Source: an uncultured Prevotellaceae bacterium
Lineage (GTDB): Bacteria; Bacteroidota; Bacteroidia; Bacteroidales; Bacteroidaceae
Direction: 5' to 3'
NCBI GenBank assembly: GCA_902783165.1
Contig: CACZPU010000002.1
Span: 1 to 39,295 of the forward strand
DNA length: 39,295 nt
Part shown: positions 23,578-32,056 of the stretch, one piece after another
Position numbering within the stretch: the stretch's first letter is position 1
How the letters are laid out: every line of letters begins with the position of its first letter
Notes under the pieces: model-generated
What the model saw: the letters and a program-made list of their open reading frames with translations, nothing else
Database searches by the model: none
What the model was told of the DNA's origin: nothing
Translations under genes and position numbers: made by a program

Positions 23578-24462
23578 TTACCTCTTTGATGTCTTTTTGG
23601 TTGATGTTGACTTCTTGGAAGTAGTCGACTTAACGGTTGTGGCAGGCGTTGTAGCTGCCTTGTAGTAAGTCAGAGCCTCCGGCAAATGTTTCTGGATGTC
23701 AGCAATGCGCTTCTGGTCAGACGGGTGAGAACTCATCCAAGTGGCGACATTGCCTCCCGACTGGGCAGCCATTCTCTGCCAGAAAGAGACAGCCACGTTG
23801 GGATCGTAGCCTGCCATGGCAGCGAAAATCAAGCCCATATAGTCGGCTTCACTCTCATTGTCGCGCGAATACTTCAAGTTGAGCAAGGTGAGTCCTTGTG
23901 AAGCAGCAGCCGTTGCCACCTGAGTGACACCAGAGTCGACGCCCAATGCAGAGAGCACACCTCCGCCAAGCTGAACCAGTGTGCTGGAATTGCTCGACTT
24001 GGTCATCTGCTCTGCAGAGTGCTTTGCCACTGCATGAGCTATTTCATGGCCCAAGACGATGGCCAGCGACGCCTCGTTCTGAGTGACAGGAAGAATTCCT
24101 TCGTATACCACAATCTTACCGCCAGGCATGCAGAATGCGTTGACCTGATTGTCTGCCACCAGATTAAACTCCCATGCAAAATTCTGTATTTCATTGGCAA
24201 AGCCATGAGTACGAAGATAGGTTTCCACTGCCGTGGCAAGCCTCTGCCCCACTCTTTTCACCAAAGCAGTATTGGTGGCATTGGTGGAAGTCTTGGCAGA
24301 TTTCATAAACTTCGCATATTCCTGTGTACTGAGGCTGAGCACATACTCGTCGCTCACGCTCAAACGATGCTTTCTGCCTGTAACAGGCACCGTACTTGTA
24401 GTACCACACGACACTAAAATCGATGTGACCAGTGTCAAAAGAATGAATTGAATCTTCTTCAT
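23578..24462 (-). CDS. M48-family metalloprotease, lipoprotein
   Basis: 294 aa from the ATG at 24462; the longer frame upstream crosses the promoter. The N-terminus MKKIQFILLTLVTSILVSCG is a lipoprotein signal with Cys as the anchor. The M48 signature HEIAH (in GHEIAHAVAKH) and the downstream NESEADYMG supply the two zinc His, the catalytic Glu and the third ligand; VNAFCMPGGKIVVYEGIL is also typical. The C-terminus is a Lys/Thr/Ser-rich tail. Related to LoiP/BepA-like periplasmic proteases involved in envelope quality control. Possibly cotranscribed with the following HExxH gene. Confidence 0.93.
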   Translation of the reverse strand: MKKIQFILLTLVTSILVSCGTTSTVPVTGRKHRLSVSDEYVLSLSTQEYAKFMKSAKTSTNATNTALVKRVGQRLATAVETYLRTHGFANEIQNFAWEFNLVADNQVNAFCMPGGKIVVYEGILPVTQNEASLAIVLGHEIAHAVAKHSAEQMTKSSNSSTLVQLGGGVLSALGVDSGVTQVATAAASQGLTLLNLKYSRDNESEADYMGLIFAAMAGYDPNVAVSFWQRMAAQSGGNVATWMSSHPSDQKRIADIQKHLPEALTYYKAATTPATTVKSTTSKKSTSTKKTSKR

Positions 24463-24557
24463 AACAATAATCCTTCCTATTTGTAGATTTTCATTTTTAG
24501 TCGTTAACAGATGTCTTCTTCTTCGATTGAAGGAATAAAAAAAGAACTCTTTGCATG

Positions 24558-24588
24558 CAAAGGTACACATTAATTCTGAAACGACAAA
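24558..24588 (-). promoter_or_regulatory. Promoter of the M48 protease gene
   Basis: Minus strand: TTTG (24588-24585), 19-nt spacer, TACCTTTG (24565-24558). Transcription would start near 24551, giving a leader of about 90 nt. The -7 box overlaps the 12-bp palindrome TTTGCATGCAAA (24550-24561). Confidence 0.78.
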
Positions 24589-24655
24589 ATGTTCTGAAGA
24601 ATATAATCATTTCATCTATAAAAACTTTTTACAATGATTCCTCATTAATAATCTT

Positions 24656-24721
24656 TATTATCATGAACTTTAAATTATTTATATTTTGTTTTAATTATTC
24701 GTTGAATTATCATTACCTTTG
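24656..24721 (+). promoter_or_regulatory. -7 box with two Fur-like boxes upstream of the TonB receptor
   Basis: TACCTTTG at 24714-24721 gives a leader of about 40 nt before the ATG at 24768. Overlapping it on the minus strand is GTAATGATAATTC (24716-24704), and another ATGATAATAA-type site lies near 24656-24665; both resemble the repeated GATAAT units of Fur boxes. No TTG stands 19-21 nt upstream of the -7 box, which could fit a regulated promoter. The remaining part of the 305-nt divergent gap (24463-24767) is AT-rich and holds the M48 promoter. Confidence 0.4.
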
Positions 24722-24767
24722 CAAAAAAATATACATTTCTATCACTTTTAAGCCATTTATGACTTTT

Positions 24768-26630
24768 ATGAAAAAGACTTTTTCTATTCTTATAGCGCTC
24801 TTTTGCGGAGCATACATTTATGCACAAAAAGACTCTCTGTCGTTGAACGAAGTGGTTGTCACTGGGACAAGGAATGCAACGGATGTGCGCCATCTGCCAA
24901 TGACAGTATCCATTATCAACAGGGAAACACTTACCAACCAGTATCAAACATCGGTTCTTCCTACCGTCATGCAGCAAATTCCAGGATTCATGCTCACAAG
25001 CAGAGGCATCATGGGATATGGCGTGTCGGGAGGTGCGGCAGGAGGCATCAACTTCAGAGGCATCAGTGCCGGTGCAGGACAAATGTTGGTGTTGATTGAC
25101 GGGCATCCTCAATACAATGGAATCTACGGACATCCCATTGCCGACAGCTACCAGACATTGATGGCAGAACGTGTGGAAGTGCTCAGAGGACCTGCTTCTG
25201 TGCTTTACGGTTCGAATGCCATGGGAGGCGTGTTGAATATTGTGACTCGACAGGCCAAGACCGACGGAAGCCATTCAACCATACAATTAGGAGCAGGAAG
25301 CTACGGCACCATTCAGGCAGAGGCCTCCAACCAGACGAGAATGGGCAAATTCTCGAGTACAATAGCTTTGCAATACGGGCGTTCCGACAACCATCGGCCA
25401 CGCCTTGGATTTGAGCAATACGGCGGATATATGAAAATAGGATATGACATTTCCAACCATTGGAACGTTTATGCCGATGCCGACATCACCCATTTCAATG
25501 CATCGCATCCAGGAACAGTCACCTCTCCCCTATGGAATGCAGACCAATGGATTACCCGAGGAGCCCTTTCGGCTGTTGTGGAAAATCACTACCACAACAC
25601 AAGCGGAGCACTCAGCGTATACAACAACTTCGGAAGGCACAAGCTGAACGACGGCACTGCCGATCCACAGAACAGTCCCACCACCCGGTATTTCCGTTCG
25701 AAAGATTCCATGACGGGCATCTCGTGGTTCCAAAGCATGAATCTGTTCTTTGGAAACAGGTTAACCGCTGGAGTGGATTACCATCACATCTACGGAAACG
25801 CATACTACACATCGATTGCCACAGGAGAGATTCTGGACACGCCCAACAAGCAAAGCGGACGTTCTCACCGAAACGAGATTGCAGGGTATGTGGATATCAG
25901 ACAAGACATTGCTTCGTGGCTCACCCTTGACGCAGGCGTAAGAGTAGACAACCACTCTGTCACGGGAACGGAATGGATTCCACAAGGAGGCATCGTGATA
26001 AGGCCTAACCACACGGGCGAACTTAAGGCAATGGCTACAAAGGGATTCCGTAATCCGACCATGCGCGAGATGTATCTTTACCCGCCTTCTAACGAAGAAT
26101 TGGAGCCTGAAAGACTTTGGAACTACGAATTGTCTTGGCAGCAGCGCCTTTTGGGGAATGCTCTTTCCTACGGCATCAACCTGTTCTATATCAAAGGTGA
26201 CAATATGATTCAGACGGTGAACAGGAAGAATGTGAACACCGGTGTAATTGAAAACAGCGGTGCCGAACTGGAAATAACTTATCGTGTCAACCCTTATTTG
26301 AGCCTCAGCACCAACCATTCACTGCTCCACATGGTTCATCCCGTCGTTGCAGCACCCAAATACAAAGGGTTCCTTGGTGCCAACTACCATCGTGGCAAGT
26401 GGGGACTGAACGCCTCTCTGCAATACATCGACGGACTCTACACCGAAGTGGGCAACAACGAGAAGAAAGAGAATTTCTGCTTGCTGAACGCCACCGTCAG
26501 CCATCTGCTCACCAAAGGCATCACCCTATGGCTGAGAGGAGAGAACCTGTTGGCACAGAGTTATGAAATAAATGCTGGATATCCCATGCCACGTGCAACA
26601 TTCATGGGAGGTGTACAGATACATTTCTAA
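24768..26630 (+). CDS. TonB-dependent outer-membrane receptor
   Basis: 620 aa from the ATG at 24768 (MKKTFSILIALFCGAYIYAQ signal peptide); the ATG at 24759 adds three residues. A TonB-box-like LNEVVVTGTRN begins the mature protein, followed by the plug domain (LPTVMQQIPGFM, INFRGISAGAGQMLVLIDG, ERVEVLRGPASVLYGSNAMGGVLNIVT) and a beta-barrel ending in the expected aromatic (FMGGVQIHF). No SusC-type N-terminal extension or SusD partner is present, so it belongs to the iron/cofactor group rather than glycan importers. Fur-like boxes upstream suggest iron or haem, as inference only. Confidence 0.92.
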   Translation: MKKTFSILIALFCGAYIYAQKDSLSLNEVVVTGTRNATDVRHLPMTVSIINRETLTNQYQTSVLPTVMQQIPGFMLTSRGIMGYGVSGGAAGGINFRGISAGAGQMLVLIDGHPQYNGIYGHPIADSYQTLMAERVEVLRGPASVLYGSNAMGGVLNIVTRQAKTDGSHSTIQLGAGSYGTIQAEASNQTRMGKFSSTIALQYGRSDNHRPRLGFEQYGGYMKIGYDISNHWNVYADADITHFNASHPGTVTSPLWNADQWITRGALSAVVENHYHNTSGALSVYNNFGRHKLNDGTADPQNSPTTRYFRSKDSMTGISWFQSMNLFFGNRLTAGVDYHHIYGNAYYTSIATGEILDTPNKQSGRSHRNEIAGYVDIRQDIASWLTLDAGVRVDNHSVTGTEWIPQGGIVIRPNHTGELKAMATKGFRNPTMREMYLYPPSNEELEPERLWNYELSWQQRLLGNALSYGINLFYIKGDNMIQTVNRKNVNTGVIENSGAELEITYRVNPYLSLSTNHSLLHMVHPVVAAPKYKGFLGANYHRGKWGLNASLQYIDGLYTEVGNNEKKENFCLLNATVSHLLTKGITLWLRGENLLAQSYEINAGYPMPRATFMGGVQIHF

Positions 26631-26645
26631 AAGAGAGACACACCG

Positions 26646-26690
26646 GGATGCTTCGTCAAAACCTTAGCTAAAACGACGAAGCATCCTCTT
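26646..26690 (+). terminator. Terminator hairpin after the TonB receptor
   Basis: GGATGCTTCGTC (26646-26657) and GACGAAGCATCC (26675-26686) form a perfect 12-bp stem 15 nt after the receptor stop, followed by TCTT, a weak U tract. Confidence 0.7.
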
Positions 26691-26807
26691 ATCGTGAAAT
26701 CATCCTTGAAATATCCTTGACACCAATGGCTACGGGAAGCGAAACCGTCTTGTTTACATCATGGATATCATTTCTATTCCACTGCACAAGTGTATTATTT
26801 CTCCATA

Positions 26808-26908
26808 CAACAAAACATCGGGGTGACTTCACAGCCACCCCGATTTACCTATACAAAAACATTATGAATTTTATTTAGCGAACAATTTTAAAATCGAATC
26901 ATTATTTA
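26808..26908 (-). ncRNA. Candidate small RNA between its own promoter and terminator
   Basis: A consensus promoter at 26945-26915 reads leftwards into about 100 nt with no meaningful ORF and ends at a hairpin ATCGGGGTG/CACCCCGAT (26844-26836, 26825-26817) followed by GTTTTGTTGT. No minus-strand gene lies downstream until 24462. The 385-nt gap 26631-27015 otherwise contains only the receptor terminator. The hairpin may also end S8 protease transcripts. Start and end are estimates. Confidence 0.5.
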
Positions 26909-26914
26909 CGGCTG

Positions 26915-26945
26915 CAAAAGTAATATGAATGAAAGACACTTGCAA
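26915..26945 (-). promoter_or_regulatory. Orphan promoter of the sRNA candidate
   Basis: Minus strand TTG (26945-26943), exactly 20-nt spacer, TACTTTTG (26922-26915). The -33 box overlaps a perfect 9-bp inverted repeat TGCAATACC/GGTATTGCA (26941-26949, 26959-26967), a plausible operator. Confidence 0.65.
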
Positions 26946-27015
26946 TACCTAAAAATAGGGTATTGCACAAATACCTAAAAAAGATGATTCGATGAGATCC
27001 TGGCAATAACGATGA

Positions 27016-29223
27016 CTATCGCCGGATGAGCAAAGAGCCAGATTTGCCAGCATGAGAGTTGTTCACCTGAACAACATAGACGCCTTTTGGAAGCGACTGG
27101 ATATCCAACAAATACGAGTCATTGCCCATGGCTTCAAACTGGCACTGCTGTCTGACGCCTTGCATGTTGTAAACACATACTTCCGCAAGACGCGGTGCCT
27201 GATGCCCTACAACGATTTCAAACTGTCCGTTACCTTTGGGGATAAACTTCAATCCACTGGGAAGATTTTTCGAGATTTCTTTCATTCCACTCAATTGCAA
27301 CACCTCGAGAAGTCCCTTGTAAGCGTCAATCTCGCCATAACCATAATAGTTGTTGGGATACGTCAGCGATTCATCACAATGGCGGCAGGTCTTGCGCAGT
27401 ATCTCCCTTACTTCGTCGGGAGTGAGTCTTGGATTGGCTTCAAGCCACAAGGCAATAATTCCGGCTACCACGGGCGTGGACATGGACGTGCCAGTGATAA
27501 TGCTCCAAGGATATTTCCGCCCTTGGTATTCCGAATAAGATATATCTTTTCTGATGTCGGTTTCCGGGTTTGCGTCTCGGAAAAAACTGCTGAACGACGA
27601 TACGACAGCTGTTCCTGGGGCGACGACATCTGGCTTGATACGCTCATCAATCGTCGGGCCAATGCCAGAATAGGTGGCACGCATACCATTACCACCCCAG
27701 TTTTCAATCACTTCATCGCCCTTGAAATTGATGAGTTTAGTGCGGTGAGTGGTGGCTCCCACACAGATAGCCGCTGGAGAACTGCCAGGTGAGAAGATGC
27801 TATGGCTGCATTCTCCTGCCGTGAGCAAGGGATTCATGTCGTTTTGCTCTATCTCTCCATAACGGCGATACAGGCACACATCGGCATCGCTTCCCAACAA
27901 TTCATACGAGATGGAAGGATGATATCCGAAAAGTGTTTGCGACTGAATGCTGAAATCATAGCCTGTCTCCTGAGGATTGAATCCAGAAGGATAGGCCTGA
28001 ATCTCTATCGGATACACTTCGTTGAGCAGTTTCACCGTATCGGTGTAGAGCGAATCGGGCAGAGAAAGGATGTGTTCTGAAGAGATGGAGAGCGTATCGG
28101 TCTTCGTTGCCGACTCATAAACCACCATGCGCAATGTGAAATGGCCGCTGGCTTTTATCAAGAAGGCGTTGTCGTAGCCCCAACGCCGAAAGAACGCCCC
28201 CGTATGTTCCACTCCCTTTGGTTTGTGGATGAACGTGTTGTGAAAACCTTCGTTGCCAGCCGAGGAGACAAAGATACGCCCAGGACCGGTAATCTTCTCC
28301 AACACTTCGGTGAACAATTGGTTATCGCCTTGCAAATCGTCTTCAGACCCTTCGCTGAATGAGATGACACAAGGCTTGCCCTGCTGGTCGGCATAATCGA
28401 ATATATACTTGAATCCAAGCGCATCTGTGGCTGTGGTGTATTTATAACGATAAGGCTCGTCTATCAATACGGTGTCGGATGTAATGGAATTGCTCACCAG
28501 GCAGATGTCACTTTCGAAAGCCACTCCTCTGTATTGGGTGTCGAACCCTCCACCTGCCGCTATGCCCAAAGTGTGCGTTCCGTGTCCGGAGAGATGGGCA
28601 TCGCACGAATGGGCATATCCAAGTATAGCATCCTCTGTGGTATAGTCACGCCCCACATAAAGCCCGCTATTGATTGTGTCGACAGACAATTGGTCCCAAA
28701 AACGACTGATGCGGCATTTGCCTGTTTGGGCATCATAGAAATTGGGATGTGTCAAATCGAAGCCAATATCCTGCAATCCCACTATAACACCTTTGCCTGT
28801 AAAGGCCTGCGGAAGATGGTTTCCTTCATAAAGGGGCGGAAGATTCACCACTTGTATCGTGGTGTCTAATGTCAGTGCGCAGCTTTTTCCTGCTTCAATA
28901 CGTGTCACATTGTCATTCACCGACAAATGTCGAAGTTGAGAAAGAGGGATGTCTGCTATATAGATATCATCGAATCGGGCCAACTCACGACAACCATTGT
29001 CACGCAACAACCGGCTTCCGTCTTCGCTAATGCGTATAAAAGCACACAACGAACCCTCGTGCGACTGACGGACCTTTCGCATGGAAGACGGATGCGCCTC
29101 GCCAACAGCCAAACGCCTCACCACCGATGACATCTTGCCGTAGCATGCACGCTGAGCCTTCATCGGCATCAAGCAACACAAAAGGACGATACTGAGCAGT
29201 ATTGCTTTCTTTCTCTTTTTCAT
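27016..29223 (-). CDS. Secreted subtilisin-like (S8) serine protease with probable C-terminal sorting domain
   Basis: 735 aa. Signal peptide (about 1-23, ending MKAQ), an N-terminal propeptide-like region to about residue 135, then the S8 triad: D152 in GLQDIGFD, H214 in GHGTHTLG, oxyanion Asn in SSAGNEG (N324), and S580 in GTSMSTPVVAG. A long insertion (about 330-475) between the Asn and Ser motifs forms an extra beta-rich domain, as in cell-envelope proteases. The last 75 residues (VCVYNMQGVRQQ...LPKGVYVVQV...LLIRR) resemble the type IX secretion sorting domain, suggesting surface export. A promoter lies just upstream. Confidence 0.92.
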   Translation of the reverse strand: MKKRKKAILLSIVLLCCLMPMKAQRACYGKMSSVVRRLAVGEAHPSSMRKVRQSHEGSLCAFIRISEDGSRLLRDNGCRELARFDDIYIADIPLSQLRHLSVNDNVTRIEAGKSCALTLDTTIQVVNLPPLYEGNHLPQAFTGKGVIVGLQDIGFDLTHPNFYDAQTGKCRISRFWDQLSVDTINSGLYVGRDYTTEDAILGYAHSCDAHLSGHGTHTLGIAAGGGFDTQYRGVAFESDICLVSNSITSDTVLIDEPYRYKYTTATDALGFKYIFDYADQQGKPCVISFSEGSEDDLQGDNQLFTEVLEKITGPGRIFVSSAGNEGFHNTFIHKPKGVEHTGAFFRRWGYDNAFLIKASGHFTLRMVVYESATKTDTLSISSEHILSLPDSLYTDTVKLLNEVYPIEIQAYPSGFNPQETGYDFSIQSQTLFGYHPSISYELLGSDADVCLYRRYGEIEQNDMNPLLTAGECSHSIFSPGSSPAAICVGATTHRTKLINFKGDEVIENWGGNGMRATYSGIGPTIDERIKPDVVAPGTAVVSSFSSFFRDANPETDIRKDISYSEYQGRKYPWSIITGTSMSTPVVAGIIALWLEANPRLTPDEVREILRKTCRHCDESLTYPNNYYGYGEIDAYKGLLEVLQLSGMKEISKNLPSGLKFIPKGNGQFEIVVGHQAPRLAEVCVYNMQGVRQQCQFEAMGNDSYLLDIQSLPKGVYVVQVNNSHAGKSGSLLIRR

Positions 29224-29234
29224 AAATGATGATG

Positions 29235-29264
29235 CAAATATATAAATAATATGTGATTTTCAAA
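29235..29264 (-). promoter_or_regulatory. Promoter of the S8 protease gene
   Basis: Minus strand TTTG (29264-29261), 18-nt spacer, TATATTTG (29242-29235), one or two bases shorter than the ideal spacing. It is 12 nt before the ATG, so the leader would be very short. Confidence 0.6.
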
Positions 29265-29334
29265 CATGTCTCACCACATTTTTTTATTGGCAGTCGTCAT
29301 TTATTCATATATAAAGACGTCAACATTAGGATAC

Positions 29335-29369
29335 AAAAAAGGCTGCATATCCAGCAAAGACATGCAGCC
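29335..29369 (-). terminator. Intrinsic terminator after the small secreted protein gene
   Basis: GGCTGCAT and ATGCAGCC (29341-29348, 29362-29369) form a perfect 8-bp stem; on the minus strand six U residues follow (complement of 29340-29335). It lies 33 nt past the stop at 29402. Confidence 0.85.
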
Positions 29370-29401
29370 CTATAAATTCTCTCAAATTCTTTTTAATGTT
29401 T

Positions 29402-29776
29402 TTAATCCTTCTTGTTCAATCCGCGGTTGTTGAGCGTGGCATTCAGTATACGCAAGTACAATCTGTACTGTTTGGCGCTCAAAACAATACGCATGAAGCC
29501 TAAATCCTTTTTGATGGCATTCATCATCATGGCCTTCTGCGAATCACCACTTGCTGCTGCTACACTCATCATATCGGCACAAAATGCCTGGTGAATGTCT
29601 CTCACAGCCTCGAGCTGGTCGCGTGTAAGCGACAATGCCTCACCTAATTTTCCATAGTTCACTTCCATCTTGAAGGCTTCCATTCCGTTAACGCCATTCA
29701 AGTTCTTGTCTTCAGCAAATGCAGTTGTCATGCACAGCATGGCCACTACTGTTAATAACATTTTTTTCATAGTCAT
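29402..29776 (-). CDS. Small secreted protein of unknown function
   Basis: 124 aa (or 122 from the second ATG at 29770). Signal peptide MKKMLLTVVAMLCMTTAFAE, mature part about 100 aa and mainly helical. The segment ALSLTRDQLEAVRDIHQAFCADM and later LSAKQYRLYLRILNATLNNRG resembles the L-T-x-x-Q helical layout of periplasmic Spy/CpxP-like chaperones, but the match is loose and I do not assign a family. It has its own terminator and a -7-like box (TAACTTTG, 29871-29864) upstream. Confidence 0.75.
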   Translation of the reverse strand: MTMKKMLLTVVAMLCMTTAFAEDKNLNGVNGMEAFKMEVNYGKLGEALSLTRDQLEAVRDIHQAFCADMMSVAAASGDSQKAMMMNAIKKDLGFMRIVLSAKQYRLYLRILNATLNNRGLNKKD

Positions 29777-29792
29777 TTTCCTTTCTTTTTTT

Positions 29793-29871
29793 TGTTATCC
29801 TAAATATGTTATCCTGAGTCGCGGGACACGAGGAAACGAGTCCTCCAATTCCTTTTGACGGTGCAAAGTTA
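29793..29871 (-). promoter_or_regulatory. Leader region of the small secreted protein gene
   Basis: In the 334-nt gap 29777-30110 a minus-strand TAACTTTG (29871-29864) is followed by a leader with a hairpin (GGACTCG/CGTGTCC with one mismatch, about 29844-29825) and a direct repeat AGGATAACA present twice (29815-29807 and 29801-29793, 14 nt apart). The rest of the gap is AT-rich and ends with the slyD promoter. Confidence 0.45.
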
Positions 29872-30058
29872 GGTGCTTTTTCCATTCCATGAGTAAGAAA
29901 AAGCACTTTGTTTTTACAATTATCAACCTTTTTTGACGTACATCAAAGAATATATCATCTTTTTCATTTTTGCCTCTTGACACGATGATTATTGTTTACC
30001 AACACCCCATATTATAGTATAAAAGGAAAGCAGAATATAGAAAAAAACGACGATTTGT

Positions 30059-30089
30059 TTTGATTTGCCGCCTTTTTATCTTAACTTTG
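30059..30089 (+). promoter_or_regulatory. Promoter of slyD
   Basis: TTTG (30059-30062), 19-nt spacer, TAACTTTG (30082-30089). Transcription would start near 30096, 15 nt before the ATG at 30111, which excludes the longer in-frame start at 30060. Confidence 0.75.
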
Positions 30090-30110
30090 CAGACAAATAT
30101 CAAACTTATT

Positions 30111-30698
30111 ATGGAGAATCAAACAACAAACAAGTACATTGCCGTTGCATATAAGCTTTATGCTTCAGGCGAAAAGGAACCGCAGTTCATTGAAGAAGCC
30201 ACCGATGAGAAACCATTCGACTTCATCACTGGATTTGGCATTGCGCTCGAGGAATTTGAAAATCATATCATCAATCTGAACAAGGGCGAAGAATTCGACT
30301 TCAGCCTTACCAAGGACCAGGCATACGGTGATTACGAAGAAGAGCGCGTGGTAGATCTTGACCGGAACATTTTCTGCATCAATGGCCATTTCGACCATGA
30401 GAATGTTTTCGTCGATGCGGTACTTCCTCTGCAGAATGAGGACGGCCAACGATTCTTCGGAAAAGTTCTTGAAATAACAGAAAATCAGGTGAAGATAGAC
30501 CTGAACCACCCATTGGCAGGGAAAAATCTCAATTTCAAGGGGCATGTAGTGGAAACACGCGATGCGACTAACGAAGAGATTCAGTATATTGTCAACCAAT
30601 TGAGTGGAGAGGGTTGCGGATGCGACGACTGCCATAATGACTGCGGACACGACCATCACCACGGCGACGGTTGCGGTTGCGGGCACTGCCATCATTAA
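30111..30698 (+). CDS. slyD: FKBP-type peptidyl-prolyl isomerase, SlyD-like, with His/Cys-rich tail
   Basis: 195 aa from the ATG at 30111. FKBP core segments (VAYKLYASGEKEP, FITGFGIALEEFENHI, LNKGEEFDFSLTKDQAYGDYEEE) flank an insert-in-flap chaperone domain, and NHPLAGKNLNFKGHVVETRDATNEE closes the fold. The C-terminal 30 residues hold seven Cys and eight His interleaved with Gly and Asp. In Escherichia coli SlyD such a tail binds Ni2+ and helps hydrogenase maturation; here the tail suggests Ni, Zn or Cu binding. The protein folds clients in the cytosol. Confidence 0.93.
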   Translation: MENQTTNKYIAVAYKLYASGEKEPQFIEEATDEKPFDFITGFGIALEEFENHIINLNKGEEFDFSLTKDQAYGDYEEERVVDLDRNIFCINGHFDHENVFVDAVLPLQNEDGQRFFGKVLEITENQVKIDLNHPLAGKNLNFKGHVVETRDATNEEIQYIVNQLSGEGCGCDDCHNDCGHDHHHGDGCGCGHCHH

Positions 30699-30767
30699 TT
30701 CTTTCGTCACATAAAAAGGGAAGACTTCCCCCATATCATATAATAATAGAACAGTTATTGTCAATAA

Positions 30768-31871
30768 GTGGGCAACACCTTTGGTAAAATATTCACTTTG
30801 ACCACCTTCGGCGAAAGTCATGGACCTGCCATCGGAGGGGTTATCGACGGATTTCCTGCCGGTATTGAAATCGACATGCAATTCATCCAACAAGAGCTGG
30901 AGCGCAGGAGGCCTGGACAAAGCCATATCACCACAGCCAGAAACGAGAGCGATAAAGTGGAATTACTTAGCGGCGTGTTCGAGGGGAAATCAACCGGTTG
31001 CCCCATCGGATTCATCGTTCGCAACGAAAACCACCATTCGCAAGACTATGAAAACATGCGTTGTCTCTATCGTCCCTCTCATGCCGACTACACCTACTCT
31101 AATAAATATGGCATCAGAGACCATCGTGGAGGCGGACGTTCATCGGCAAGAATCACCATCAGCAGATGTGTGGCAGGAGCTGTGGCAAAACTCGCTCTAC
31201 GCAAATATGGCATTTCAATACATGCATACACCTCACAAGTAGGAGACATTGCCTTAGATAAAGACTATAGAAAATACGACATCTCGCTCAGCGAAAACAA
31301 TATCGTGAGATGCCCTGATGCTGCCGTAGCGGAGAAAATGGAAGAACTCATTTCTACTGTGAAAGCAGAAGGAGACACGATTGGCGGGGTTATCACCTGT
31401 GTCATCAAAGGCTGCCCTGTTGGGTTGGGCGAGCCCGAAGCCAACAAACTGCATGCCCAACTGGGTGCAGCCATGCTGAGCATCAATGCGGCCAAGGGGT
31501 TTGAATACGGCAACGGATTCGATTGTGCTCTTACAAGAGGTAGTCAACAAAACGATATATTCAGGTTGGACGAAGACGATACTGCCTCGCCTAACCACTC
31601 TGCAAGAAACATCACCACCACAACCAATAATAGTGGAGGAATTCAAGGCGGCATCAGCAATGGCAATGACATTTATTTCAGAGTTGCCTTCAAACCCGTT
31701 GCCACTATTCTCAAAGAACAACCCACTGTTGACCTGGAAGGAAACCCCACAATAATAAAAGCATGCGGAAGACACGATCCCTGCGTACTTCCAAGAGCCG
31801 TGACGATTGTTGAAAGCATGGCTGCTATGGTTATCTTGGATGCTTGCTTACTTGCGAGAACAGTTAAATAG
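30768..31871 (+). CDS. aroC: Chorismate synthase
   Basis: 367 aa from a GTG at 30768 (reads [19 protein letters not shown]). All AroC signatures are present: GESHG near the start, [19 protein letters not shown], and the C-terminal [17 protein letters not shown]. It removes phosphate from EPSP to give chorismate and needs reduced FMN. It supplies the substrate for the DAHP synthase/chorismate mutase operon at 12-14 kb but lies 16 kb away and downstream of slyD (69-nt gap), so it may be expressed with slyD. Confidence 0.97.
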   Translation: MGNTFGKIFTLTTFGESHGPAIGGVIDGFPAGIEIDMQFIQQELERRRPGQSHITTARNESDKVELLSGVFEGKSTGCPIGFIVRNENHHSQDYENMRCLYRPSHADYTYSNKYGIRDHRGGGRSSARITISRCVAGAVAKLALRKYGISIHAYTSQVGDIALDKDYRKYDISLSENNIVRCPDAAVAEKMEELISTVKAEGDTIGGVITCVIKGCPVGLGEPEANKLHAQLGAAMLSINAAKGFEYGNGFDCALTRGSQQNDIFRLDEDDTASPNHSARNITTTTNNSGGIQGGISNGNDIYFRVAFKPVATILKEQPTVDLEGNPTIIKACGRHDPCVLPRAVTIVESMAAMVILDACLLARTVK

Positions 31872-31935
31872 TGTGAAAATCAGCATTGCTTCGGAAAAAT
31901 ATTGGTAGAAATGCTTATTTTAACGAGAAAATATG

Positions 31936-32045
31936 TAATTTTGCAATCAAGTAAGGCGGGGATTGAGAAATTCTCTCTTATGAAATAAGTCTAGTTTAGT
32001 TTTTGTGTTGGTTGAGAGCGGCTGTTTGGCCGCTCTCATTCTTTA
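31936..32045 (+). ncRNA. Candidate small RNA or aroC terminator region
   Basis: TAATTTTG (31936-31943) is a -7 match (no clear -33 box) and a strong 9-bp hairpin GAGAGCGGC/GCCGCTCTC (32014-32022, 32029-32037) followed by ATTCTTT ends the interval. Between them are two further small hairpins (GAGAA-a-TTCTC and CTTAT-gaa-ATAAG) and no ORF. It could be a ~95-nt RNA, or simply the aroC terminator with a chance -7 match. Confidence 0.35.
32012..32045 (+). terminator. Terminator between convergent aroC and pyrD
   Basis: Perfect 9-bp stem GAGAGCGGC/GCCGCTCTC, 6-nt loop, followed by ATTCTTT. It lies 140 nt after aroC and 12 nt from the end of pyrD. Confidence 0.75.
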
Positions 32046-32056
32046 ATATATCCAAA

